This document shows positions 41,519 through 51,230 of a stretch of DNA of 64,000 nt, piece after piece. The stretch lies in NCBI GenBank assembly GCA_016707425.1, contig JADJHU010000006.1, positions 37,006 through 101,005 on the forward strand, read 5' to 3'. Under the pieces are notes generated by a model, which worked only from the letters and a program-made list of their open reading frames with translations, was not told the DNA's origin and did no database searches. The translations under genes were made by a program, and so were the position numbers. Position 1 is the stretch's first letter. Each line of letters opens with the position of its first letter. This DNA is from Gammaproteobacteria bacterium. Its GTDB lineage: Bacteria; Pseudomonadota; Gammaproteobacteria; Steroidobacterales; Steroidobacteraceae.

Positions 41519-42451
41519 CTACCTCGAACTGATGCGACCGAGAACTGCGGTGAGTTGTTCGTGGTCAGTCGCGCGCTTTACGGCCGATCGCTGACCAAGG
41601 TTGATGAGTTTGCGACGCACGCCCGGTAGTTCCGCAGCGTGTGGGAGCCCGATGAGACTGAAGTCGGGTGCTTCGCGCTCGATGGATTCGAGGAACGCGC
41701 GCGAGGGTGCATCAAGCAATTCGTCGATCCGTTTCAGGAGTCGCTCGCGGACATTCAGCAACGACGCGGTGGTGACCGGTTCGGCGGTCATGCCCTGGAA
41801 ATTCGCTATGAAAGTCTGCGCGAAATCGCGAGGTTCCTGCGGCGCGAGCATTTCTGCAGCAGGCTTCGAACTGCAGGTGAGATACACGAGGAACGTTCGC
41901 CACAGACGTTCATCGAGTCGGCCTTCATCGAGAAGCGGCTGTAGGTCGAACAGATCACGGGGGTGCTGGCGTGAAAGGGCCGCCGAGAGTTTGCCGGCGT
42001 AGAGGTCCGCGAAGTCGAGCACCTGGATTTCCGCGAATCCGAAGTTCTGCTCAACGCCCGGGCGTACACGCATGGTCCGGACAGGGTGGACCGTGCCCCG
42101 CATCACCGGCGTTGTCTCGATCTGCACGCGCGAGCGGTTGCGGCTTGCGATCAGGCGGTGGACGCCTGCCACTTCGGTTCCGCTGGCCTGTACCTGCAGC
42201 CGAAGCGGTCCGGACCGCAGTCGCTCGCCGATGGCTTCCAGCGCTGCGGAGATGTCGCGCACGTCGCTCGCGAAGTCCCCGACGGGGAGCCAGGTCAGAT
42301 CGATATCGACGGAGAGGCGCGGCAGATCGCGCTCGAAGAGGTTGATCGCCGTGCCACCCTTCAGCGCAAAGTGCTTCTCCTCGGCCAGTGTCGGCAGAAT
42401 CTCGACCAGCAGCTTCACGCGCTCGGCGTAGCGGCTATCCCAGTTGTTCAT
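41519..42451 (-). CDS. abiEii: AbiEii-type nucleotidyltransferase toxin
   Basis: AbiEii is the toxin of a type IV-like abortive phage resistance system; related enzymes add nucleotides to tRNA. The 310-residue product has the nucleotidyltransferase motif FALKGGTAINLF near residue 32 and the metal-binding SVDIDLTW, followed by a conserved DFADLYAGKLSAALSRQHPRD. It overlaps the end of abiEi by 17 bases, so toxin and antitoxin are co-translated. Confidence 0.9.
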   Translation of the reverse strand: MNNWDSRYAERVKLLVEILPTLAEEKHFALKGGTAINLFERDLPRLSVDIDLTWLPVGDFASDVRDISAALEAIGERLRSGPLRLQVQASGTEVAGVHRLIASRNRSRVQIETTPVMRGTVHPVRTMRVRPGVEQNFGFAEIQVLDFADLYAGKLSAALSRQHPRDLFDLQPLLDEGRLDERLWRTFLVYLTCSSKPAAEMLAPQEPRDFAQTFIANFQGMTAEPVTTASLLNVRERLLKRIDELLDAPSRAFLESIEREAPDFSLIGLPHAAELPGVRRKLINLGQRSAVKRATDHEQLTAVLGRISSR

Positions 42452-43256
42452 CGAGATCGGCCGGCAGCGTGATCTGATACTTGGTGTTCAGCTTGCCATC
42501 CGGGACGAGGACGCGCTTGCCGCTGCCAAGGTCCACGTCCTGCAAGCTCACATGCGCGAGCCACGCATGACGATGCCGTTCGGCGAGGGCGAGGAACAGG
42601 CGCTTTGCCTTGACGCTGCCGCAGTGCTGCAGCAATGCGCCAACGAGCTGCGGCCGGAGTGTGGCGAGTCCCGGCATCAGGGCATTCACCTCGTTCACCA
42701 GCGCGCGGTCTGGTGGTTCGTCACACAGTTCGAGAATTGCCCGCTCGGGAGTGGAGAAGACGACGCCGGCCGCGCTCGTGTCGTCCGTCGCGCGTTCGAA
42801 CCCCTGTGCAGCCAGGGTCGCATCGAGCGTGTCAGTGCCGAAGGAGAGCGCCGGCCAGTTGAACGGTCCTTTGCCGCAAGCCTGCACGCGTTCGCGCAGC
42901 GGCAGCTTGCTCGCCCAGGCCGGCAGCTTCGCCGGGCCATACAGGGTCAGGGTCGCGGGCTCCCCCAGGCGCAGGTAGTGTTCATGGCCCCCTCGGGCCA
43001 GCGCGAATCGGCCGCCCACGTGGAGGGGCAGCTGCTCCAGGCGCTGCAGGGCACGCAGGAGCCCTTCCCAAGTCAGTTTGCCGCCCTTGCGGAGGTAGAC
43101 TCCACGCGTGGGCGACTGCAGCCAGCCGCTCGCCATGTAGCGGGCAAGGAGGTTGCCAGGGTACCCGTGGGCACGCAGCCACCGGCTGGAGACCAGGGTC
43201 GTGTCCCCGAGGGTCTCCAGAAGACGGTTTAGCTTTTCGTTTTTTGAGTCACCCAT
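42435..43256 (-). CDS. abiEi: AbiEi antitoxin / transcriptional autorepressor
   Basis: AbiEi has an N-terminal winged helix that binds its own promoter and a C-terminal antitoxin domain. The product reads NRLLETLGDTTLVSSRWLRA (winged helix) then KLTWEGLLRALQRL and a long C-terminal domain ending KYQITLPADLDEQLG. ATG 43256 gives 273 residues; in-frame ATGs at 43274 and 43286 are possible, but the putative -10 element lies over the first of these. The start codon at 43256 is inside one of the operator palindromes. Confidence 0.88.
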   Translation of the reverse strand: MGDSKNEKLNRLLETLGDTTLVSSRWLRAHGYPGNLLARYMASGWLQSPTRGVYLRKGGKLTWEGLLRALQRLEQLPLHVGGRFALARGGHEHYLRLGEPATLTLYGPAKLPAWASKLPLRERVQACGKGPFNWPALSFGTDTLDATLAAQGFERATDDTSAAGVVFSTPERAILELCDEPPDRALVNEVNALMPGLATLRPQLVGALLQHCGSVKAKRLFLALAERHRHAWLAHVSLQDVDLGSGKRVLVPDGKLNTKYQITLPADLDEQLG

Positions 43257-43335
43257 GGTGACTAAAATAGACATTCCGTAAACCATTGACAAGTCTGGGT
43301 TTATGGAATGTGATTTATAGTCACTAATGGTGACT
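43247..43335. promoter_or_regulatory. symmetric abiE operator-promoter region
   Basis: Two 17-bp palindromes, AGTCACCCATGGTGACT (43247-43263) and AGTCACTAATGGTGACT (43319-43335), flank an inverted repeat CATTCCGTAAACC (43272-43284) / GGTTTATGGAATG (43298-43310). Outer and inner repeats share the same centre, 43291. On the minus strand TTGTCA (43292-43287) and TATTTT (43269-43264) are 17 bases apart and would start transcription near 43257, at the abiEi start codon. AbiEi proteins are known to bind inverted repeats at their own promoter. Confidence 0.8.
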
Positions 43336-43367
43336 ATTTCGTGCGGTATCCGACCCGGGAGGCAGGC

Positions 43368-43640
43368 ATGGCGCAGATTCATCCCGCCTTGAGCACTTCG
43401 GCCCGAATGGCCTGGAAAGTCGTGTCGTTCCCGCTGATTGCCGGCCTGCTGCTGCTGAAGCCGGTCGTAGACGCCATTTGTGCCTTTGTGCTGGTTTTCG
43501 GTCTGGTGGCGGCCATCGCCTTCGAGATTTCCGCCGTGGGTCCGCGCTTCCCATTCCTGCAGATCGCCGGCATGGCGCTGGGATTCGGGCTGTTTGCCGC
43601 CGTGTATCACCTTGCGCTGATGCTGCTCATCAGGGACTAG
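43368..43640 (+). CDS. small membrane protein of unknown function
   Basis: From ATG 43368, preceded by GGGAGG, the 90-residue product has about three hydrophobic helices (FPLIAGLLLLKPVVDAICAF, VFGLVAAIAFEI and IAGMALGFGLFAAVYHLAL) and a short basic end. I do not recognise the family. It is transcribed away from abiEi and may share its operator region. A GTG at 43341 would add nine residues. Confidence 0.6.
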   Translation: MAQIHPALSTSARMAWKVVSFPLIAGLLLLKPVVDAICAFVLVFGLVAAIAFEISAVGPRFPFLQIAGMALGFGLFAAVYHLALMLLIRD

Positions 43641-44178
43641 CAGAGCGCCGTCCTCGGCAACCCGAACAGACTTCGCGTCGCCGCGCCCATTTGTCGATCA
43701 GCATGGCACTTTGGCAGTGAAGGCATCGGAACAGCTCGATGTCCTCGGAACTGGCCACGCCCCGTGCCAGCAGCGCGGCCTGGTCGAACTCCATGTCCGA
43801 GGACGGCTCCCACTCACGGAAGATTTCGTAGGCGGTGCACAGCTGCTCGCCGTTCTCAAGCCCCGGCTGAAGATCCCACGGCTTCCCATGCGAATGGGAA
43901 CGCTGACACAGCGCCTGATGAATGCTGGTGAAGACAGTCGCATGGCTGAGCCGCACTGAGGAGCGGAAGAAGGGCTGGAAGGAAGTCGGCGCCGGCCCGC
44001 GAAATCCGTCGCCGGCATCGGGAAGCCAGCGTCGCTTGAGCGTGATGAGCCGGTCCGGCGTGAGCCCGCTCCAGTCGCAGGCGGTTTGCGCACGGGCGCC
44101 GTGCGACAAGAGCCGCAAGCCCAATTGAATCCGTCGGTAGTAGCGGTCGAACCGCGCGTCGCCGCTGGTGGTGTCCAT
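43630..44178 (-). CDS. FlhC-like transcriptional regulator
   Basis: The 182-residue product resembles FlhC: an N-terminal helical part (QLGLRLLSHGARAQTACDWS, LTPDRLITLKRRW), a middle region and a C-terminal cysteine cluster (FRCLHCQSAM and REVCSGCRG) that would bind zinc. FlhC-like proteins occur on conjugative elements as regulators of transfer genes. No FlhD homologue is seen, though the divergent gene next to it could be the partner. Confidence 0.6.
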   Translation of the reverse strand: MDTTSGDARFDRYYRRIQLGLRLLSHGARAQTACDWSGLTPDRLITLKRRWLPDAGDGFRGPAPTSFQPFFRSSVRLSHATVFTSIHQALCQRSHSHGKPWDLQPGLENGEQLCTAYEIFREWEPSSDMEFDQAALLARGVASSEDIELFRCLHCQSAMLIDKWARRREVCSGCRGRRSASP

Positions 44179-44207
44179 AGGTCAGCCTGCTGAAGTTTCT
44201 ACCACAA

Positions 44208-45000
44208 ATGCCCCAGATACCTGAGGGCGTCTGCGCCGTGATGGCTCCCAACAATGCCACTTTGCGTGGGAGATCTGGCGACGGTGCGCACGATAGATTC
44301 TGGAGACGGGCAGGGCGAAGATGGTCAGCAGCTCTCGCAACACTGATGGAAGGGCGCCCGGTCGATCGGCCTGGCCCACCAACTGAACCAGCAGTTCATC
44401 GAACTGTGCTGGGAGCTTTCGTTCGACGGCGCGACTGACCATCCGTTCCCGGTCATCGCCTCGCACCGGGACCTCTGGCGTCACCTCGATCCGCTCGCCC
44501 GCCAGCGCCTGTCGCGCTTTCCGTTCGTGATCGTCGATCTGAGGTTTGGCGACGTGGCGTGGTGGCGAATGGCCGGTGGCAACGGCGGGCATGCCCGCAC
44601 CCACGTCAATGGCGCCGCGCCCACGACACGCTGGGACGGACTTGCGCTCGAGACCCTGATGTTCGGCTGGCAGGTGGCCCGCGAGGATCGCAGCGTGGCC
44701 TCGATGCTCTTTGCGATGCCCCCGCCTGTGGCTGACTGCATCGCCGTCCTGACCATGCAGCAGGTGCGTGCACTTGCCGTCGAGGGCGCGAAATCCCTGC
44801 GCCTGCGCTGGGACAACCACCCGCGCTTGTGGCGCAATCTCCTGCTGGCAGCCCGCGAGCCGGACGATGCTGCACTGGAGGCGCTCCGACGCGAGGCGAA
44901 GCTGCATTTCTGCGGAGAGCTGATCCATGCCCAACCTGGGGGCCGCGCCCCCATCCCGTTGACTGCCGGGAATAGGATGGGTGCTGCGCAGGAGGAATGA
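44208..45000 (+). CDS. element-encoded protein of unknown function, probably frameshifted
   Basis: From 44347 to the stop at 45000 a protein-like frame reads HQLNQQFIELCWELSFDG, FVIVDLRFGDVAWWRMAGG and RLRWDNHPRLWRNLLLAARE, but it has no usable start codon. A frame from ATG 44208 or 44241 reaches ATLMEGRPVDR, and removal of one C near 44370 joins it as DRLAHQLNQQF. I read this as one gene of about 250 residues with a one-base insertion. It is divergent from the FlhC-like gene; the family is not recognised. Confidence 0.55.
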
Positions 45001-45128
45001 CAATAGAGTTTCTGGCCGAAACCTAAGGTTTCGTGGGGTTTCGGGTGGATTTCCCCGGAAACCTGTACTGCTTGGCCGGTCGGCGTGCGTGATTCGATGG
45101 CCTCTCCAGGGGAAGGAGGGGATGACTC

Positions 45129-45437
45129 GTGGACCAGCGCACCCAGTCTTGCCGAGGTAACAGTCGGATCGCCCGCATCGCCGCCGCATGGGCACTTCTC
45201 ACGCCCGGCGCCGCCTTCGCGCAGGCATCTCCGTTCGACACTGGCGCCAATTCACTGGTGAACTTTGCCCTGACGATCGCGACGCCCGTCGCGGTGCTGA
45301 TCGTCATTGCGCTGGCCATCGCGGCCGCCGTGGGCCGGATCTCCTGGGGTTGGGTCATCGGTGCGTTGATCGGTATCGCGGCGATCTTCGGAGCACCGCA
45401 GATCGTGGCCTGGATTCGGACGTTGTTCGGCGTGTAA
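45129..45437 (+). CDS. virB2: conjugal pilin VirB2/TrbC
   Basis: VirB2 is the pilus subunit of P-type T4SS. The 102-residue product has a long signal peptide ending AFAQA, and two hydrophobic helices (ALTIATPVAVLIVIALAIA and WVIGALIGIAAIFG) separated by a short loop, as in the family. It begins with GTG 45129 and is the first gene of the transfer operon. Confidence 0.88.
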   Translation: MDQRTQSCRGNSRIARIAAAWALLTPGAAFAQASPFDTGANSLVNFALTIATPVAVLIVIALAIAAAVGRISWGWVIGALIGIAAIFGAPQIVAWIRTLFGV

Positions 45438-45443
45438 GGGGTA

Positions 45444-45815
45444 TTGGCCGTGGAACCGCGCAATGCCGGGGTCACTGCCGATCCGCTCTTTGTCGGCGTC
45501 ACGCGCCCGCCGATGCGCTTCGGCGTGACGTACGCGGCGCTGCTGCTCAACGCGGCCTTCACGATGGAGGTGTTCCTCCTGACGAAGAACCTGCTGGTGC
45601 TGGTGATGCTGCTGCCGGTACACGGCATCTGCATGCTGCTGTGCGCGCGGGACGCCCGCTACTTTGACCTGCTGCTGATGTGGGCAAAGACGCGGCTTCT
45701 CGCGTACTTCAGCAGCATCCGATTCTGGAAGGGCGCGAGCTACAGCCCCTTGCTGCTCGACTTGCCGGATCGTCACGGCCGTCGCAAGGCCATCGCGACG
45801 GTGCGGCTCACATGA
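45444..45815 (+). CDS. virB3: T4SS membrane protein VirB3/TrbD
   Basis: VirB3 is a small inner-membrane protein that works with VirB4. The product (about 123 residues) has two adjacent hydrophobic helices after PLFVGVTRPPMRFGV, a characteristic N-terminal motif. Start could be TTG 45444 or GTG 45450. Its stop overlaps the virB4 start as ATGA. Confidence 0.88.
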   Translation: MAVEPRNAGVTADPLFVGVTRPPMRFGVTYAALLLNAAFTMEVFLLTKNLLVLVMLLPVHGICMLLCARDARYFDLLLMWAKTRLLAYFSSIRFWKGASYSPLLLDLPDRHGRRKAIATVRLT

Positions 45816-48258
45816 AGCGCGCCACTGCCCTGAGGCGCGAGCTGCCGGCGGCATTCCGCATTCCGTATCGCGTGCAGCTCTCGCCGCATGTCGTACGGAC
45901 GGAGGCTGGCGACTACGTCCAGGTGTTTCGGCTCGACGGCGCAAGCTTCGAGACCGCCGACGATGAGGTACTGAACAACTGGCACGAGCGGCTGAATGTG
46001 CTGTGGCGAAACATCGCCGCGTCGAATGTCGCGCTGTGGATGCATATCATCCGTCGGCGCGAGCGGGTCGGTCAGGAAGTGCCGACAACGCGGCGGCGGA
46101 AGAGTTCGCCGAGCGGCTCGCCACCCGCTACCAGGCACGGTTGTCCACAGAGACCCTGATGGTCAATGAGCTGTACCTGTCGGTCGCCTACCGGCCGATT
46201 GCCGGCGCGGCTCCGAATCTGGTGGCGCGCCTGCTCAGCGCCAAGGCAGGAGAAGTCCGGCTCGCGGAGCACACCGATGCGCTGGATGCCTGCGAGAAGC
46301 TTTCGCAGACGGTGGGGTCCTCACTCGCCCGCTACGATCCCGAGCGTCTCAGCGTGTATGAGTCCGGCGGCCGGTTGTACTCCCGTGCGCTGGAGTTCTT
46401 CGGACACCTGGTGAATGCGGACCTGTCGCCCGTGCCGCTGCCCACGGCACCGATTGACGAGGTGCTCGCGACCACACGGATCATCTTCGGCAGCGAGACT
46501 ATCGAGTACCGCCTGCCCACCCAGACGCGCTTCGGCGCGATGCTTGGCATCAAGGAGTACGCCTCGCCGACGACGGTCGGCATGTACAACGTGCTGCTGT
46601 CGGCGCCGTTCGAGTTCGTGCTGACGCAGTCGTTCGCGTTCCTGACGAAGGCGGCGGGGCAGGGCCTGCTGCAGCGGCAGTACAACCAGATGGCCAATGC
46701 CGGCGACTTCGCGGTGAGCCAGGCCGAGCAGCTGAAGGACGCGCTGGATGACCTGACCTCCAATGACTTCGTGATGGGCGATCATCACTTCACGCTGCAG
46801 GTGCTGACGCCACTGGTGGATCGCAAGGGCGGCAATTCCAACGAGCAGCGTCTGAAGTCACTGAATGACGACGTGGCGCTGGCGCGAGCGATCCTGGCCG
46901 ACACCGGCATGACGACCGCGCGCGAGGATCTGGCGCTGGAGGCGGCATTCTGGGCGCAGCTGCCGGCCTGCTTCCCGATGCGGCCGCGCAAGGCGCCGAT
47001 CACGTCGCGAAACTTCTGCGCGATGGCGCCGCTGCACAACTTCCCCGCCGGCCGCCCGACCGGCAATCACTGGGGCGACGCGCTGGCGCTCCTCGTCACC
47101 AGTGCCCGTTCTCCCTACCACTTCTCGCTTCACGCGAGCGATCCGCACGATCCGGACGGCGGCAGCCGCAAGGACACCGGGCACACGTTCATCTGCGGCC
47201 CGACAGGCTCAGGAAAGTCCGTGCTGATCGGCTTTCTCGTGACCCTGCTCGCCCGGCAGGGCGTGACGCAGGTGATCTTCGACAAGGACCGTGGCCTCGA
47301 CATCCTGACGCGGGCACTGGGTGGCACCTATCTGCCGCTCCGGAATGGCGTGCCGACCGGGTTCAATCCGCTGCAGCTCCCGCCGACGGCCGAGACCATC
47401 GAGTTCCTGAAGGTCTGGCTGCGTGCGCTGGTGCGCGGCACCGTCCCGCTGACGATCCGGGAGGAGGGCGATCTCGACGCCGCACTGATGGGGACTCTTG
47501 CGCTGGAGCCCTCGGCGCGCCGGCTGTCGCGGCTGATCGAGTTCACCGATGCCACACGTGCCGAGGGCGTCCACATGCGGCTTGCCCGGTGGTGTGAGAG
47601 CACGCAGGGCCACTACGCCTGGGTGTTCGACAACGCCGAGGACTCGATGGTCGGGCAGCTTGCCCAGGCCAGCCTGTTTGGCGTCGACGTCACCGAGTTC
47701 CTCGACAACGCGCTGACGCGCGCGCCGGTGACGCTCTACCTGTTCCACGTCATCCGTCAGTTGCTCGATGGTCGCAAGTTCGTCTGCTGGATGGACGAGT
47801 TCTGGAAGCTGCTGTCCGATCCGTCCTTCGAGGGCTTCGCCAAGGACGGCCCCAAGACCTGGCGCAAGCTCAACGGCGTGATGTGCCTTGCGACGCAGAG
47901 CGCCAGCGACGTGCTCGACAGCCCAATCAGCCGCACGATCATCGAGCAGACGCCGACCAAGATCCTGTTCCCGAATCCGGATGCCAATGCAGCCGAGTAC
48001 ATCGATGGGTTCGGCCTGTCGGAGCGGGAATTCAAGCTCATCAAGGAGCAGATCGAGCCCGGCTCGCGGCAGTTCCTCATCAAGCAGGGCCACTACTCCG
48101 TGGTCTGCCAGCTCGATCTCAAGGGGTTCGACGCAGAGTTGAAAGTCATCTCGGGTCGCGCCAGCACGGTCGAGGAGCTGCAACGGCTCATCGCGCGTAC
48201 CGGTCCCGACCCGCGGCACTGGCTGTCCTCATTCCTCACACCGGAGAAGTCATCGTGA
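45812..48258 (+). CDS. virB4: T4SS ATPase VirB4/TrbE, frameshifted as sequenced
   Basis: VirB4 is the large ATPase of the secretion channel. From ATG 45812 the frame reads AFRIPYRVQLSPHVVRTEAG to HIIRRRERVGQE, then slips at about 46,080. The remaining 725 residues are in a second frame: NAAAEEFAERLATRYQ, MVNELYLSVAYRP, Walker A GPTGSGKSVLIGFL near 47,200 and the Walker B region FVCWMDEFWKLL. One missing base (as if GCCGGAC had become GCCGAC) accounts for the break. Full length would be about 815 residues, normal for the family. Confidence 0.9.
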
Positions 48259-48965
48259 AAGCATCCAACGTTCTTGTCGGCGCTGTGGCCTGTCTCCTGT
48301 GCGCGTCGGTCGGGCACGCGGCGATGCCCGTGATCGACATTCGCGCCATTGTGCAGATGGCCCAGCAGCTGCAGGTCCTGCAGAACCAGTTGACCACGGC
48401 CCGCAACCAGCTCACCCAGGCGCAGCAGCAGTTCCAGTCGCTGACGGGGCAGCGCGGCATGGAGCAGCTGCTCTCGGGGGTTACGCGAAACTACCTGCCC
48501 GCAGACTGGGCGACGCTCGAAGCCACGCTGCGCGGCGCACAGGCCAGCTATGCGGCGCTCTCGGCGGAGATGCAGGCCGCGCTCCGGCAGGTCACGGTGC
48601 TGACCCCGGCGCAGACGGCGCGGATGTCGCCGGAGCAGGTCGAGCAGCTCGAAGCGGCGCGCCGTTCCGTGGCTTTGCTTCAGGCCACCAGTCGCGAAGC
48701 CCTGCAGGCCAGCAGCCAGCGCTTCGCATCCCTGCAGGGCCTGATCGACGCCATCCCCCGGGCCACGGATGCCAAGGCGGTCCTTGATCTGCAGGCGAGG
48801 ATCGGCGCCGAGCAGGCCATGCTCCAGAACGAGCACACGAAGCTGATGGTGCTCAACCAGGCGGCGGAGGCCGAGCAGCGCGCCCAGGAGCAGCGGGCGC
48901 GGGAACTGGCGATCAGCAACTTCGGCTCGCTGCGCCGCCTGCCTGCCGTCGGCCTGAATCCGTAG
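48255..48965 (+). CDS. virB5: T4SS minor pilin VirB5/TrbJ
   Basis: VirB5 proteins sit at the pilus tip. The 236-residue product has a signal peptide ending GHAAM, a long Gln/Leu-rich helical region (QVLQNQLTTARNQLTQAQQQ) and no other membrane segment. The GTG start overlaps the virB4 stop. Identity rests on position and on the coiled-coil character. Confidence 0.82.
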   Translation: MKASNVLVGAVACLLCASVGHAAMPVIDIRAIVQMAQQLQVLQNQLTTARNQLTQAQQQFQSLTGQRGMEQLLSGVTRNYLPADWATLEATLRGAQASYAALSAEMQAALRQVTVLTPAQTARMSPEQVEQLEAARRSVALLQATSREALQASSQRFASLQGLIDAIPRATDAKAVLDLQARIGAEQAMLQNEHTKLMVLNQAAEAEQRAQEQRARELAISNFGSLRRLPAVGLNP

Positions 48966-48971
48966 GCCGCC

Positions 48972-49247
48972 ATGTCGCGCGGCATGCTCGTGCTGATCCT
49001 CCTGGCGACGCTCGTCGGCGCGGCGGTGTCCTGCGCCCCGGGACCGCCGGTGGCCGAGCACACCGTTTCCGACTACCGCGCCGATGCGACGCTGCGGCGA
49101 GAGGTCTTTGCACGGTGCCTGAACGATCCGGGCGGGCTCGGCCAGACCCCGGACTGCGTGAACGCACGGGAGGCCGAGCGGCTGGAAAGCCACGGCTCGC
49201 TGCGTGACCAGGCGCCGGTGGGCCTCGATCCCAGCGGGAGGCGGTGA
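48972..49247 (+). CDS. EexN-family entry-exclusion lipoprotein
   Basis: The 91-residue product has a signal peptide ending in the lipobox AVSC. The mature part (EHTVSDYRADATLRREVFAR, CLNDPG and PDCVNAREAE) matches the EexN family, which blocks redundant transfer between cells carrying the same system. It lies between virB5 and virB6, the usual place for eex genes in P-type systems. Confidence 0.78.
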   Translation: MSRGMLVLILLATLVGAAVSCAPGPPVAEHTVSDYRADATLRREVFARCLNDPGGLGQTPDCVNAREAERLESHGSLRDQAPVGLDPSGRR

Positions 49248-49250
49248 GGC

Positions 49251-50282
49251 ATGGGCTTCTTCGGCGAGTTCAACGCGTGGCTGACCGGCATCCTGAACGC
49301 GTACATCGGGCAGACCCTCGCCGTGATCGCCGGCATCCTCGAGCCGGTCATCGTCACGCTCGGCGTGCTCTACGTCATCGTGTGGGGTTACCTGCAGCTG
49401 ACCGGCAGGATCGAGGAGCCGTTCGTCGAGGGAGCGAAGCGGCTTTTGACGCTTGGTGTGGTCCTCGGGCTGTCGCTGCAGCTGTGGCTCTACAACGACG
49501 TGTTCGTCGATACGTTCTTCAATGCGCCCACGGAACTGGCGGCGTCGATCATTGCCGCGCGCAATCCCGGTGGGCCGGCGTTCCAGCCGGTGGCGGTCGT
49601 CGATGAGATCTTCTTCGATGGGGACGATGCCGCCTCGCTGCTGATGGAGAAGGGCGAGATCTTCGGGCGGGACATCGTCTTCTACTTCGGCGCACTGGCG
49701 ATCTATCTGATCGTCGGGCTCACCGCCGTCTACACCATGTTCCTGCTCGCAATGAGCCGCATTGCGCTGGCCGTGCTGCTTGCCATGGGGCCGATCTTCC
49801 TCGCGCTGCTGTTCTTCGACTCCAGCAAGCGGTTCTTCGAGGCCTGGCTTGCGCAGCTCAGCAACTACGCATTCCTCGCCATCCTGACGATTCTGGTCGC
49901 GGCGCTGATGTTGCAGGTGATCTCCACGGCTGCGGAGTCGGCCGTGGCGGCCGGCGGCGGCATCGGGATCGCCAATGCACTGCAGGTGTGCGCAGCCGCG
50001 GCGCTCACGTTCCTGATCATGCGGCAGGTTCCGTCGATGGCGCAGGGCATGGCGAGCGGCATCGCGCTGTCGGGCTTCGGTGCGGTCGGCAACCTGCTGC
50101 GCATGGGTTTGGGTGTGGGCCGCTCCGGTGCCGGGAAGATCGGCGAGTTCTCCCGGGGCGCATTCCTGGATCAGGACAAGAGCCGCTGGGACAGCATGAC
50201 CCGCAAGGCAGGTCAGCGGCTGATCGGTGCCCGCATGGCCCGCGAGAAGCGGCCGCGCCAGAACACACTGAAGTACGGGTGA
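49251..50282 (+). CDS. virB6: T4SS polytopic channel protein VirB6/TrbL
   Basis: VirB6 spans the inner membrane and contacts substrate. The 343-residue product has about six hydrophobic helices (for example IYLIVGLTAVYTMFLLAMS and MGPIFLALLFF) and a central periplasmic loop. It begins at ATG 49251 right after the EexN gene. Confidence 0.87.
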   Translation: MGFFGEFNAWLTGILNAYIGQTLAVIAGILEPVIVTLGVLYVIVWGYLQLTGRIEEPFVEGAKRLLTLGVVLGLSLQLWLYNDVFVDTFFNAPTELAASIIAARNPGGPAFQPVAVVDEIFFDGDDAASLLMEKGEIFGRDIVFYFGALAIYLIVGLTAVYTMFLLAMSRIALAVLLAMGPIFLALLFFDSSKRFFEAWLAQLSNYAFLAILTILVAALMLQVISTAAESAVAAGGGIGIANALQVCAAAALTFLIMRQVPSMAQGMASGIALSGFGAVGNLLRMGLGVGRSGAGKIGEFSRGAFLDQDKSRWDSMTRKAGQRLIGARMAREKRPRQNTLKYG

Positions 50283-50287
50283 TCGCC

Positions 50288-50467
50288 ATGCCAAGGATCA
50301 AGGCAACCGTCGCGCTCCTGCTTGCCGCTGTCATGGCAGGACTCGTGAGTGGATGCAGCACGCAGGCGCGGCGCGTGGACTGCGACGGCCGGTTGCGACC
50401 GATCAACGCACCCGCGCCGGTGAGCGCGCCGGCCGCAGTCAATCCGGCAAGAGAGCAGACCCCATGA
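50288..50467 (+). CDS. virB7: VirB7-type small outer-membrane lipoprotein
   Basis: The 59-residue product has a signal peptide with lipobox LVSGC and a short Pro/Ala-rich mature part. It lies just before virB8, where VirB7 belongs. VirB7 proteins have little conserved sequence, so position and the lipobox carry the call. Confidence 0.7.
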   Translation: MPRIKATVALLLAAVMAGLVSGCSTQARRVDCDGRLRPINAPAPVSAPAAVNPAREQTP

Positions 50468-51205
50468 AGCGCGATGCCGCCCTGCAGGCGTACTTCGCGG
50501 AGGCCGCGTCCTGGGACGCGGATCGTGTGGCGGCCAGCGAGCGCAGTGTGCGCACGGCCTGGCGCGTGGCGGTCGGCGCCTGCGTGCTCGCGGTGGCGGC
50601 GATCTTCGCGCTGGTATTGCTGATGCCACTGAAGCGTGTGGACCCGTTCGTGATCCGCGTCGACAACGCAACGGGCATCGTGGACGTGGTGCCCGTGTTC
50701 GCCGGCCAGGCGGCCATGCCGGAGGTGGTGACCCGATATTTCCTCGACCACTACCTGACCGTGTGCGAGCGCTTCAACTTCTCGACGGCCGAGAGCGACT
50801 ACGAGGAGTGTTCGAGCTTCCACGGGCCGGCGCGCCATCAGGAATGGATGACGCTGTGGGACCGGAGCAATCCGGAGTCGCCGCTGAACCGCCACAAGGA
50901 CGGCTCCAGCGTGCGCGTGCAGGTCAGCTCGATCACGTTCTTCAAGCGCGGCAGTGGAACGGAGGATCTGGCACAGGTCCGGTATGTGAAGTCGCTGCGC
51001 ACGGGCAACGGCAACGAGCAGCGCAGCTCCTGGATCGCGACGATCCAGTACGTCTATGGAGCGCCGTCCGAAGGACCCGCGGATGCGCCGCTGGAATCCA
51101 CTGGGATTCAAGATCGTTGATATCCGGACCGAGGCGGAGGCCACGCAGCCGGAGCCGGCGAGTCCGCCGACCGCCACGGCCGCGACCGCCGGGAGCAAGC
51201 CGTGA
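50464..51205 (+). CDS. virB8: T4SS assembly protein VirB8, frameshifted near the 3' end
   Basis: VirB8 is a bitopic inner-membrane assembly factor. The product has one membrane helix (VGACVLAVAAIFALVLLMPL, near residue 45) followed by the periplasmic NTF2-like domain (YFLDHYLTVCERFNF, RVQVSSITFFK). The frame ends at 51120 with unrelated residues. One missing base at 51,070-51,073 puts it back into DPRMRRWNPLGFKIVDIR, the family's conserved end, and extends it to a TGA at 51205. Confidence 0.87.
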
Positions 51206-51230
51206 AGTCAAGCGCATCCTGGCTGGTGTG

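Noticed and set aside
44182..45195. 337-codon minus-strand frame before virB2
   Set aside because: Antisense to the protein-like frame ending at 45000; low-complexity Arg/Ala composition and no motif.
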